Shown here piece after piece: positions 5,785-11,975 of a stretch of 11,975 bases of DNA. Source of the DNA: Acidobacteriota bacterium (lineage in GTDB: Bacteria > Acidobacteriota > Vicinamibacteria > Vicinamibacterales > JAFNAJ01). The first letter of the stretch is position 1; every line of letters starts with the position of its first letter. The stretch covers positions 1 through 11,975 of the forward strand of contig JAFNAJ010000040.1 in the NCBI GenBank assembly GCA_017860085.1, written 5' to 3'. Made by a program: the position numbers and the translations under genes. The notes under the pieces were generated by a model. The model had not been told where the DNA came from and ran no database searches. It saw only the letters and a list, made by a program, of their open reading frames with translations.

Positions 5785-5789
5785 GGAGG
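5785..5789 (+). promoter_or_regulatory. Shine-Dalgarno deciding a TTG start for tolQ
   Basis: GGAGG (within TGGAGGAAGGA) lies five bases before an in-frame TTG at 5795. The next in-frame alternative, GTG at 5810, is 20 bases away. A GTG at 5726 lies upstream of the predicted -10 and so cannot be on the transcript. Confidence 0.65.
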
Positions 5790-5794
5790 AAGGA

Positions 5795-6550
5795 TTGCGC
5801 GCGCTCGATGTGTGCTTTGTCGCTCTGCAGGTGCAGGGTGCGGCTGAACTTGCGCAACCGTCGGGCAGCGACATCGTCTCGCTCGTCGCCCGCTCCGGGC
5901 CGATCGCGAAGTTCGTTCTGGTCGTCCTGCTGCTCTTCTCGGTCGTCTCCTGGGCCATCGTGCTCTACAAGCACCTCGAGTTTGCGCGCGCCCGGCGCCA
6001 GTCGTCGAGCTTCCTCGAGGTCTTTCGTCGATCGACGAAGTTCTCCGAGGTGCAGGCCGTGTGCCGGACGCTCACCGAGAGTCCCCTCGTGGGTTTGTTT
6101 CAGGCCGGGTACGCCGAGCTGAACGCGCAGATCCGGGGCCACGGTCAGGATGTCCGACCGCCCGCGTCCGGCACGCGTCCTACGCTCAAGAGCCTCGATG
6201 CGGTCGATCGCGCACTCCTGCGGGCGGCCTCGGTGGAGGTGAACCGCCTCGAACGGCGCGTGTCGTTTCTCGCCACCACGGCGAGCATCACGCCGTTCAT
6301 CGGACTGTTCGGGACGGTGTGGGGCATCATGGCGGCGTTTCAGTCGATTGGCGAGACCGGTTCGACCAACCTCGCCGTCGTGGCGCCGGGCATTGCCGAG
6401 GCGCTCATCGCGACGGCCGCGGGGCTGTTTGCCGCCATCCCCGCGGTGTACTTCTACAACCAGTTCACGCAGCAGGTGAAGCTGTTCGCGTCCCAGATGG
6501 ACGACTTTGCCCTCGAGTTCCTGAACCTCTGCGAGCGCAACTTCACCTGA
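5795..6550 (+). CDS. tolQ: TolQ proton-channel subunit (MotA/TolQ/ExbB family)
   Basis: TolQ forms, with TolR, the inner-membrane channel that uses proton motive force to energise the Tol-Pal system for outer-membrane constriction at division. From the TTG start the protein has 251 residues. Transmembrane segments are at about 37-59 (AKFVLVVLLLFSVVSWAIVLY), 158-182 (including PFIGLFGTVWGIM) and 198-224 (GIAEALIATAAGLFAAIPAV). A cytoplasmic loop of about 100 residues lies between the first two, as is typical of the family. The start is inferred from Shine-Dalgarno spacing; GTG at 5810 is the main alternative and would shorten the protein by five residues. It could be called ExbB on domain alone, but the tolR-tolB-pal neighbours support TolQ. 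It is the first gene of the cluster; tolR follows after 16 bp. Confidence 0.92.
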   Translation: MRALDVCFVALQVQGAAELAQPSGSDIVSLVARSGPIAKFVLVVLLLFSVVSWAIVLYKHLEFARARRQSSSFLEVFRRSTKFSEVQAVCRTLTESPLVGLFQAGYAELNAQIRGHGQDVRPPASGTRPTLKSLDAVDRALLRAASVEVNRLERRVSFLATTASITPFIGLFGTVWGIMAAFQSIGETGSTNLAVVAPGIAEALIATAAGLFAAIPAVYFYNQFTQQVKLFASQMDDFALEFLNLCERNFT

Positions 6551-6566
6551 GGCCGCGGGCCAGACC

Positions 6567-7037
6567 ATGCCGAAGCTCCAGTCATCCAACGGGCAGGCAG
6601 CCCAAGGCCGGCACCGCCGGTCGCGGGGCCTGCGCGTGTCCACGTCGCTCTCGGAGATCAACGTCGTGCCACTGGTCGACGTGATGCTCGTGCTGCTCAT
6701 CATCTTCATGGTGGCCGCTCCCATGCTGCAGCGCGGCCTCGACGTGAACCTCCCGGTGGCGCGGCAGTCGCCGCCGATTGCGGCCGAGCGCGTGTTCGTG
6801 ACCGTGCCGCTGTCGTTCGCGCGAGACCGCACCGTGCAGCTCGACGACGACCGCGTCGGGCTCGATGCGCTGCGCGAGCGCATTCGGCAGGCGATGATGG
6901 GGCGCGACGAGAAGGAAGTGTTTCTGCGCGGCGACGGGGGGGTGACCCTTCAGCAGTTGATGGAGGTCATGGATCGCCTCAAGGAAGGCGGGGTCGAGAA
7001 GGTTGGCATCGTGTCGCGGCTGCCGGGCCAGCGGTGA
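6567..7037 (+). CDS. tolR: TolR, ExbD/TolR family stator protein
   Basis: TolR is a single-span inner-membrane protein that partners TolQ. The 156 residues have a basic cytoplasmic N-terminus (about 1-28) and one transmembrane helix (about 33-53). The helix contains INVVPLVDVMLVLLIIFMV with the conserved proton-relay aspartate at position 38. A periplasmic domain (about 60-150) follows, ending KVGIVS as in ExbD/TolR proteins. The ribosome binding site is weak. It lies 16 bp after tolQ and 24 bp before the TolA/TonB-like gene, so it is part of the same transcript. ExbD is the alternative name; context decides for TolR. Confidence 0.92.
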   Translation: MPKLQSSNGQAAQGRHRRSRGLRVSTSLSEINVVPLVDVMLVLLIIFMVAAPMLQRGLDVNLPVARQSPPIAAERVFVTVPLSFARDRTVQLDDDRVGLDALRERIRQAMMGRDEKEVFLRGDGGVTLQQLMEVMDRLKEGGVEKVGIVSRLPGQR

Positions 7038-7061
7038 GTGCGGGCCGCGACGTAACGAGTC

Positions 7062-7850
7062 ATGCGTGACATCGTCTCGAGCACGCTTGGACCACGCGAG
7101 CTTGGAGCCGACGGGTTCCAGCGCATGGTGGCGGTGTCGCTGGCCGGACACATCGTGCTCGTGGCTGCTGTGTTGCTGTCAGGGGTGCTGCCCGGCATCA
7201 CCGAGGAGCCCGAACGGACCGTGATGACCATCAGCCTCGGCGGCGCGCCGGGTCCCCGGTCAGGGGGCATGACGCCGCTGGCCGGGCGGGCTGTCCAGCA
7301 GGTGTCGCCCAAGCTCGAGGCGCCACGCCCGGAACCGGTCGCGCCGCCGGCCGCCAAGCCCCCTGCGATGGTCCTGCCGGCCGAGAAGCCGGAGCCGAAG
7401 CGCCCGGCCCCTGCTCCAGCGCCGGCGAAACCCGCGCCCGAACGCACGACGGCGCAGAAACCGACGACCGGCGACCAGGTCCGGGCGGGGAGCGCGATTG
7501 CGGAGACCGGCGCGAAGGGCATCGGGTTCGGGCTCTCCACGGGTGGAGGCGGCACTGGCGGCGAAATCAGCCTGTCGGACTTCTGCTGTCCGGAGTACCT
7601 GACGACGATCGCGGAGCTCATCACGCGCAATTGGGACTCGCGCCAGCGCGTGTCGGCGGCGGCCATCGTGCGTTTCACGATTCGTCGTGACGGCGCCGTC
7701 ACCGACGTCGCCGTGGCGCAGTCCAGCGGTTACCCCGTCCTCGATCTGCTCGCGCAACGTGCCATCATGTCGATCCGGGTGCCGCCGTTGCCGCGGCAAT
7801 ACACGAACGATCAGCTCACCATTCACGTCCGATTCGAGTATCAGCCCTGA
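7062..7850 (+). CDS. TolA/TonB-like energy transducer
   Basis: This 262-residue protein occupies the tolA position and would carry energy from TolQR to TolB-Pal at the outer membrane. One N-terminal transmembrane segment (about 22-44) contains a Ser26-x3-His30 pair, like the SxxxH motif TonB and TolA use to contact ExbB/TolQ. A Pro/Ala/Lys-rich periplasm-spanning region runs from about 84 to 134, then a Gly-rich patch (157-167). The C-terminal domain (about 180-262) is TonB-like, with VRFTIRRDGAVTDVAV and SSGYPVLDLLAQRAI. It lacks the long Ala/Lys helical domain of enterobacterial TolA, so it is short and architecturally TonB-like. A Cys-Cys pair at 175-176 precedes the C-terminal domain. Start ATG has a weak ribosome binding site; its stop overlaps the tolB start by one base. 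Confidence 0.85.
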   Translation: MRDIVSSTLGPRELGADGFQRMVAVSLAGHIVLVAAVLLSGVLPGITEEPERTVMTISLGGAPGPRSGGMTPLAGRAVQQVSPKLEAPRPEPVAPPAAKPPAMVLPAEKPEPKRPAPAPAPAKPAPERTTAQKPTTGDQVRAGSAIAETGAKGIGFGLSTGGGGTGGEISLSDFCCPEYLTTIAELITRNWDSRQRVSAAAIVRFTIRRDGAVTDVAVAQSSGYPVLDLLAQRAIMSIRVPPLPRQYTNDQLTIHVRFEYQP

Positions 7851-9229
7851 TGACCAAGACACGCTGTTTCCTGCTGCTCGCCGGCTGGGCCGCCAGCGTG
7901 GTGCTGACGGCGCAATCGACATCGCAGACTCCGCCTGCCAAGCCGCAGCAGCCGAGCGAGCTCGAGCTGACCATCAGCGGCGAGCCGGGCACACCTCCCC
8001 ACTTCGCGGTGCCGGACTTCATCGTCGCCGACGGCAACGACGCCGAAACCGTGGCCCTGGGGCAGACCATCGGCGAGGTCCTGTGGGACGACCTGGCCTT
8101 CGAACGCGAGTTCGACCTGATCCCGCGAGATACCTACAGCACGATTCCCGTGGCTCGCAGTTTCGCGGAGGTGCCTTTCGAGCGCTGGCGCGAGCTCGGG
8201 GCCGACGGCGTCGTGATCGGGTTCGTCCGACGCAATGGCGACACCGTGACGATCCAGGTCCGCCTGTTCAACGTGCGGCGCGGCCAGTCGGCGTTCGCGC
8301 GCGAGTACTCGGGACCGCGATCGAACCCACGTTTCTTTGCCCACACCATTGCCGACGAGCTGCACGAGCAGCAGCGGGGCCTGCGAGGCGTGGCGCGAAC
8401 CAAGCTCACGTTCTCGTCCGACCGGGACGGGGAACGGATGGCAGGACCGACGCGCCAGCGCGAGGTCAAAGAGATTTACGTGTCCGACTACGACGGCGCC
8501 AACCAGCGCCGCGTCACCGTGACCCGGTCGCTCAACATCTTCCCGGTGTGGTCGGCCGATGGCCGCGCCATCGCGTACACGTCCTACCGGCGGGGCTTTC
8601 CCGATCTGTACGTGTCGAACATCTACCAGGGTACGCCCCCTGAGGCGCCAGCGCGCGGGACCGAGCGGGTACACAACTGGCTCGGGGCATGGTCGCCCGA
8701 TGGCAGCCGGATCGCCTTCACCAGCAACCGTGACGGCAACCCCGAGCTCTACGTGATGAACCGCGACGGGGGTGGCGTTCGCCGGCTGACGAACCACCCG
8801 TCCATCGATACCACGCCGACCTGGTCGCCGGGCGGCAACGAGGTGGCCTTCACCTCCGACCGTTCGGGCTCCCCGCAGATCTACGTCGTCTCGGCCGACG
8901 GCCTGGGTTCGCCGCGCCGAATCACGTCCGAGTCGTACGCGGATCGGCCGACGTGGTCGCCGGCCCCCTACAATGAGATCGCGTACGCAGGGCGCACCGG
9001 CCGCTACTTCGACATCAAGATCTACGAGGTCGCGTCCGGCATCACACGCCAGGTCACCTTCGGCGAGGGCAGCAACGAGAGCCCGGCCTTTGCCCCGCAC
9101 GGCCGACACCTCGCGTTCACGTCCACGCGTCGGGGTCGATCCCAGGTCTTCGTGGTCGGTCGCGACGGCCGCGGCCTCAAGCAGTTGACGACGGCCGGCG
9201 CCAACTTCACGCCCAATTGGTCTCGCTGA
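7850..9229 (+). CDS. tolB: TolB, periplasmic beta-propeller of the Tol-Pal system
   Basis: TolB is a periplasmic protein that binds Pal and is released by TolA at the division site. The 459 residues start with a Sec signal peptide (about 1-21, hydrophobic LLLAGWAASVVLTA). An N-terminal alpha/beta domain follows (about 50-170, with FAVPDFIVADG and a GADGVVIGFV strand). The rest is a chain of propeller blades of the PD40/WD40-like type, recognisable by repeated WSPDG and IAFTSNRDG elements from about 224 onward and ending TPNWSR. Length is slightly above the usual 430 or so because of a Gln/Pro-rich stretch after the signal peptide. The start codon shares one base with the preceding stop (TGATG), so translation is probably coupled. 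Pal follows after 21 bp. Confidence 0.95.
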   Translation: MTKTRCFLLLAGWAASVVLTAQSTSQTPPAKPQQPSELELTISGEPGTPPHFAVPDFIVADGNDAETVALGQTIGEVLWDDLAFEREFDLIPRDTYSTIPVARSFAEVPFERWRELGADGVVIGFVRRNGDTVTIQVRLFNVRRGQSAFAREYSGPRSNPRFFAHTIADELHEQQRGLRGVARTKLTFSSDRDGERMAGPTRQREVKEIYVSDYDGANQRRVTVTRSLNIFPVWSADGRAIAYTSYRRGFPDLYVSNIYQGTPPEAPARGTERVHNWLGAWSPDGSRIAFTSNRDGNPELYVMNRDGGGVRRLTNHPSIDTTPTWSPGGNEVAFTSDRSGSPQIYVVSADGLGSPRRITSESYADRPTWSPAPYNEIAYAGRTGRYFDIKIYEVASGITRQVTFGEGSNESPAFAPHGRHLAFTSTRRGRSQVFVVGRDGRGLKQLTTAGANFTPNWSR

Positions 9230-9250
9230 GAGGAGACAGAGGAGATAGCT

Positions 9251-9862
9251 GTGACATCAAGGCCTGTTCGCATCAAGATTGCCCTGGCGTGTGCGCTGAC
9301 GGTGCTCTTGGCCATGACGGCCAATGGGTGCACCAAGAAACCGCCGGTCGCTCGCCCCACGCCGCCCCCTCCCGACACGTCGATCATCACGGACGTCCCG
9401 CCGCCTCCTCCGCCGCCGCCCGTGTCGCCGGGTGGCGAGCGCCAGCCTGGCGGTGAGACCGCGGCAGATCGCCTGACCCCTGACGTCGATCTCGGCAGTC
9501 GCTCGCTCGACGAGCTGAACCGGGACTCCCCGCTTCAGCCGGTGTTCTTCGGCTTCGACAGCAGTGAGGTGTCGCCGAGCGGCCAGACCACGCTGACGGC
9601 CAATGCCGACGTCCTGCGACGCTACCCGTCGTGGGTCGTGACCATTGAAGGGCATTGCGATGAACGGGGAACCGCCGAGTACAATCTAGCGTTGGGCGAG
9701 CGCCGGGCGTTGGCGGCGCGGGCCTATCTCGTGTCGCTGGGGATTGCCGGCGATCGGCTCCGCACCGTGAGCTACGGCAAGGAGTTCCCGTTCGACCCCG
9801 GCCACACGGAGGATGCCTACGGCAAGAACCGCCGCGCCCACTTCGTCATCACCGCGCGCTGA
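9251..9862 (+). CDS. pal: peptidoglycan-associated lipoprotein Pal
   Basis: Pal is an outer-membrane lipoprotein that binds peptidoglycan through an OmpA-like domain and tethers the outer membrane during constriction. The 203 residues begin with a lipoprotein signal peptide whose lipobox ends A-N-G-Cys27. A Pro-rich linker follows, including a run of eight prolines (50-57). The OmpA_C domain lies at about 97-203, with FFGFDSSEV, GHCDERGTAEYNLALGERRA (134-153) and GKNRRAHFV. The start is GTG, supported by AGAGGAG about eight bases upstream and by correct placement of the signal peptide. It lies 21 bp after tolB and 13 bp before cpoB. Neighbouring tolB separates Pal from other OmpA-domain lipoproteins. 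Confidence 0.94.
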   Translation: MTSRPVRIKIALACALTVLLAMTANGCTKKPPVARPTPPPPDTSIITDVPPPPPPPPVSPGGERQPGGETAADRLTPDVDLGSRSLDELNRDSPLQPVFFGFDSSEVSPSGQTTLTANADVLRRYPSWVVTIEGHCDERGTAEYNLALGERRALAARAYLVSLGIAGDRLRTVSYGKEFPFDPGHTEDAYGKNRRAHFVITAR

Positions 9863-9875
9863 AGGGACACGAGTC

Positions 9876-10766
9876 ATGACCAGGACGCCACCGGGTGGGC
9901 GTGCAGCACGTCGCGCAATCGTCTTCGCGCTCACCGGCACGTTGGTGGTCGGCGCGGCGCCACTTCCCCTCGAGGCTGCCAACCGCGAGCATCTCCAGAT
10001 GATGTCCGACATCCGGATGCTGCAAGAGCAGGCCCAGCACCTGCAACTGCTGCTCGCGTCGGTGACCGAAACGCTGAAGGCCCTCAACGCGAGGCTCGAC
10101 GAGCAGGCCGAGGCCAACCGCAAGGCATTTGCCGATCAGCGTCTCCAGACCGCCGGCGTCACCGGCGACCTGCGGGTCCTGCGTGAGAAGATGGACGACA
10201 CGAACGTGCGCCTCGCCTCGCTGGCCCAGGAGGTGGAGGCGTTGCGCGTATCGGTGCCGGTGCTGCCAGCTGCGGTGCCCGCCGCGGCCACGGCGGAGGA
10301 TCAGGGCGCCACGCCACCCGTGGAGTCGCCCGCGCCGCCGCCCGTTGCGACGCCCCTGTCGCCCTCTCCGGGGGCCGGCATGTCGCCGCAGCGGTTGTTC
10401 GAAACCGCCTATGCCGACTATGCGTCCGGGCAGTGGGGCCTGGCGGTGCAGGGCTTCGAGGCCTTCATCAAGACGTTTCCGAGAAGCGAACAGGCCGACG
10501 ACGCCCAGTTCTACATCGGCGAGGCGTATCAGCTCGACGGGCGCTTCGACCAGGCCGTGACAGCCTACGACAGGGTCGTCTCCGGGTATCCGGCGAGCGA
10601 GCAGGTGCCGCTGGCGCTCTACAAGCGAGGCCTGGCGCAGATGCGCCTCGGACAGGCCGACCGCGCCCGCGACTCGTGGGATACCGTCGTGAAGAAGTAT
10701 CCTGAGAGCGACGCCGCGGTGCTGGCCAAGCAGGGCCTGGACCGGTTGGCGCGAACGCGGCGCTGA
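9876..10766 (+). CDS. cpoB: CpoB/YbgF, Tol-Pal coordinating TPR protein
   Basis: In Escherichia coli CpoB (YbgF) is a periplasmic protein linking Tol-Pal with PBP1B-driven peptidoglycan synthesis. The 296-residue product has a hydrophobic export signal (about 14-35, ending near LEAA). A coiled-coil region follows (about 40-125, LQEQAQHLQLLL and repeated heptads), then a Pro/Ala-rich linker (129-168). Three tetratricopeptide-like repeats lie at about 172-290 (AYADYASGQWGLAVQGFEAFI, YIGEAYQLDGRFDQAVTAY, LYKRGLAQMRLGQADRARDSW). The start at 9876 was chosen because AAGGGA precedes it and the signal follows; the frame is open further upstream only inside pal. It closes the tol-pal cluster. Confidence 0.9.
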   Translation: MTRTPPGGRAARRAIVFALTGTLVVGAAPLPLEAANREHLQMMSDIRMLQEQAQHLQLLLASVTETLKALNARLDEQAEANRKAFADQRLQTAGVTGDLRVLREKMDDTNVRLASLAQEVEALRVSVPVLPAAVPAAATAEDQGATPPVESPAPPPVATPLSPSPGAGMSPQRLFETAYADYASGQWGLAVQGFEAFIKTFPRSEQADDAQFYIGEAYQLDGRFDQAVTAYDRVVSGYPASEQVPLALYKRGLAQMRLGQADRARDSWDTVVKKYPESDAAVLAKQGLDRLARTRR

Positions 10767-10821
10767 CCGCGAATGACCGACAGCGTCCCACGGCGAACGC
10801 GGTCGCGATTGAGGTGTGAAG

Positions 10822-11262
10822 ATGGGTAGTGTCAACAAGGCGATTCTCGTCGGCAACCTGGGCCGCGATGCGGAGCTCACCATGACGTCGGGCGGCGTGC
10901 CCATCGCGCGCTTCAGCGTCGCCACGACGTCGCGCACGAAGAACAGCCAGACCGGCACCTGGGAGGACCGGACGGATTGGCACCGTGTCGTGCTGTTCGG
11001 CCGGCAGGCCGAGTCGCTGCGCGACTACCTGAAGAAGGGTACGCTCGTCGGCATCGACGGCCGCATCCAGACGCGCAGCTTCGAGGACCGCGACGGCAAC
11101 AAGCGCTCGGTCACCGAGGTCGTGGCGGACAGGGTCGAGCTGATCGGTGGGCGCAGCGGCGGCGGAGGCCGAGCCGCCGTGGGCCGTCAGGCTGAGCCCG
11201 ACGACGAGCCATCGGTGGGCCGAGAAGAGGCTGCCGACACCGACGACGACATTCCGTTCTGA
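10822..11262 (+). CDS. ssb: single-stranded DNA-binding protein SSB
   Basis: SSB coats single-stranded DNA in replication, recombination and repair and recruits partner proteins through its C-terminal tip. The 146 residues have an OB-fold domain at about 1-110 (NKAILVGNLGRDAEL, FSVAT, WHRVVLFGRQAE, IDGRIQTR). A Gly-rich disordered linker leads to the conserved acidic tip DDDIPF. ATG at 10822 is preferred over the GTG at 10816 because GAGGTG lies six bases before the ATG and overlaps the GTG. It lies 55 bp after cpoB on the same strand and no terminator with a T-run separates them, so at least partial co-transcription with the tol-pal genes is possible. RecN, encoded nearby, acts in the same repair processes, but no direct link is shown. 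Confidence 0.95.
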   Translation: MGSVNKAILVGNLGRDAELTMTSGGVPIARFSVATTSRTKNSQTGTWEDRTDWHRVVLFGRQAESLRDYLKKGTLVGIDGRIQTRSFEDRDGNKRSVTEVVADRVELIGGRSGGGGRAAVGRQAEPDDEPSVGREEAADTDDDIPF

Positions 11263-11329
11263 CGCCTGCTCGCCCGTGGTGACGCCGTGGCCCGTCCCGC
11301 CCGACGGCTAGCGCGGCTCTCGCCTGGCG

Positions 11330-11361
11330 CTCCACCACCCCGGCACGCGTGGGCGGTGGAG
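11330..11361. terminator. inverted repeat in convergent ssb/ptsH gap
   Basis: CTCCACC (11330-11336) pairs perfectly with GGTGGAG (11355-11361). A one-base mismatch and three more pairs (CCC/GGG) lie inside, around a nine- or ten-base loop. It sits between the convergent ssb and ptsH genes, 68 bp after ssb and 12 bp beyond the ptsH stop, where a bidirectional terminator would be expected. Only a weak T-rich tail (CCCTTCTTCG) follows on the plus strand and none on the minus strand, so intrinsic termination is uncertain. Confidence 0.45.
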
Positions 11362-11373
11362 GCCCTTCTTCGT

Positions 11374-11649
11374 TCACGTGGCCGCCGTCTCACCGAAGCC
11401 CTGAGCCACGAGCCTGGCCAGGACGTCGAGTGCCACCTGTTCGTCCGGCCCCTCCGCGGAGATCGTCAGCTCGCTACCTTGCGGCGCGGCCAGCAGGAGC
11501 AGTCCCATGATGCTCTTGCCGTCCACGGAGACGCCGCCTCGTGACACACGGATGGTGGACGCGAGGGTGGTGGCACGGCGCGCGAAGCGGGCGGCGGCGC
11601 GCGCATGCATGCCCAACGGGTTCGGCACCACGACGCGCTGCGACACCAT
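11374..11649 (-). CDS. ptsH: HPr-family phosphocarrier protein
   Basis: HPr accepts phosphate from PEP via enzyme I on His15 and passes it to EIIA proteins. The 91 residues have the active site GMHARAAARFA with His15 and Arg17, and the regulatory site KSIMGLLLL with Ser46, the target of HPr kinase/phosphorylase. Position 18 is Ala where many HPr proteins have Pro. Having both sites suggests dual control by EI and HPr kinase, as in the regulatory PTS of many Gram-negative bacteria. The ATG start is five bases after the EIIA stop, with AAAGG inside the end of the EIIA gene, so translation is likely coupled. No enzyme I gene follows; the convergent ssb gene does. Confidence 0.94.
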   Translation of the reverse strand: MVSQRVVVPNPLGMHARAAARFARRATTLASTIRVSRGGVSVDGKSIMGLLLLAAPQGSELTISAEGPDEQVALDVLARLVAQGFGETAAT

Positions 11650-11654
11650 GGCGC

Positions 11655-11975
11655 TCAGCCTTTGGCGGGCGTCGTGCCCGATCGCAGCAGGTCTGACGCC
11701 ACCCAGATCGCGTCACGGGCGTAGTCGCGCATCTGCCTGGCGACGCCCAGCAGATCGGCTGACGAGCGGAGGCTCGTGAGCTTGATCAGCATCGGCAGGT
11801 TGACGCCGCTCATCACCTCGACCTGCCCTTCCTTGAGGAACGTCAAGGCGATGTTCGAGGGCGTGCCGCCGAACATGTCGGTGAGGATGAGGACGCCGCG
11901 GGGACCTTCCACTCTCGCGACGGCTCGGGCGACTTCACCGCGCGCCACCTCGGGGTCGTCCTGCCAGCCGATCGA
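11655..11975 (-). CDS. PTS EIIA component, mannose/fructose family (5' end missing)
   Basis: The visible 106 residues are the C-terminal part of a PTS EIIA-Man-type protein. Characteristic segments are GVLILTDMFGGTPSNIAL and VEVMSGVNLPMLIKL. A GTG at 11948 could be read as a start, but the frame continues through the right edge with family-like residues (WQDDPE) before it, so the gene almost certainly begins outside the window. The phosphorylatable N-terminal His is therefore not visible. Immediate coupling to ptsH (5 bp) and no visible IIB, IIC or IID genes suggest a regulatory phosphorelay rather than a sugar transporter, though the missing upstream side could change this view. The last residues (LLRSGTTPAKG) are a non-conserved tail. 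Confidence 0.88.
   Translation of the reverse strand, partial: SIGWQDDPEVARGEVARAVARVEGPRGVLILTDMFGGTPSNIALTFLKEGQVEVMSGVNLPMLIKLTSLRSSADLLGVARQMRDYARDAIWVASDLLRSGTTPAKG

Noticed and set aside
5660..5794. LexA box for recN
   Set aside because: RecN is SOS-controlled in many bacteria, but no convincing LexA dyad of a known type was seen, and the LexA consensus of this organism is unknown.
5741..6883. 380-residue minus-strand open frame across tolQ and tolR
   Set aside because: The plus strand encodes canonical TolQ and TolR with transmembrane motifs here; the opposite frame is Arg/His/Asp-rich and matches no family.
7841..9109. 422-residue minus-strand open frame opposite tolB
   Set aside because: It is a composition-driven shadow. 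The plus frame has a signal peptide and repeated propeller motifs of TolB.
9813..9875. Earlier start for cpoB at 9813
   Set aside because: This would lie wholly inside the 3' end of pal and push the export signal away from the N-terminus; ATG at 9876 has a ribosome binding site.
1..11975. CRISPR arrays, tRNA, rRNA, insertion sequences
   Set aside because: No regularly spaced repeats, tRNA-like TTCGA arms in non-coding stretches, rRNA segments or transposase frames were found.

Overview
The window is a GC-rich bacterial chromosome segment from a diderm (outer-membrane) organism. It encodes a complete Tol-Pal envelope operon, a regulatory-type PTS pair (an HPr with both His15 and Ser46, plus a mannose-family EIIA), and housekeeping DNA and RNA genes. 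The gene arrangement and protein style suggest an Acidobacteriota member, perhaps of the Vicinamibacteria. That assignment is inference from gene content and composition; no marker gene proves it.

Layout. (1) Positions 1-412 hold no convincing gene. They contain an AT-rich island with a 28-bp Xer recombination site (dif-like, 139-166). (2) On the minus strand from 413 to 1982 is a parA-parB partition operon, reading toward the dif site. It has its own near-consensus promoter (TTGACA, 17 bp, TAGAAT; 2009-2037) decorated with two inverted repeats. (3) Also on the minus strand, 2073-5659 is a likely operon of recN (DNA repair SMC-like protein), miaB (tRNA methylthiotransferase) and a DUF151/bifunctional-nuclease-domain gene. 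(4) The stretch 5660-5794 is a divergent intergenic region carrying a good sigma70-type promoter for the plus-strand cluster. (5) On the plus strand, 5795-10766 is tolQ-tolR-tolA/tonB-like-tolB-pal-cpoB, followed by ssb (10822-11262). (6) After a convergent intergenic region with an inverted repeat, two minus-strand genes close the window: ptsH (HPr) and a 5'-truncated EIIA-Man gene that runs off the right edge.

How the parts work together. TolQ and TolR form the proton-driven inner-membrane motor. The TolA/TonB-like protein spans the periplasm, TolB and Pal form the outer-membrane and peptidoglycan end, and CpoB is the periplasmic coordinator. ParA and ParB would segregate DNA. RecN and SSB act in recombination and repair. 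HPr and EIIA form a phosphorelay more likely regulatory than transport.

The most interesting point is the dif-like site 0.25 kb downstream of a parAB operon. Chromosomal parAB and parS normally lie near the replication origin, whereas dif marks the terminus. The ParB here also has an N-terminus unlike the usual Spo0J start, and no canonical parS is visible. Together these suggest a second, terminus-associated ParAB system, which is a hypothesis needing genome-level tests.
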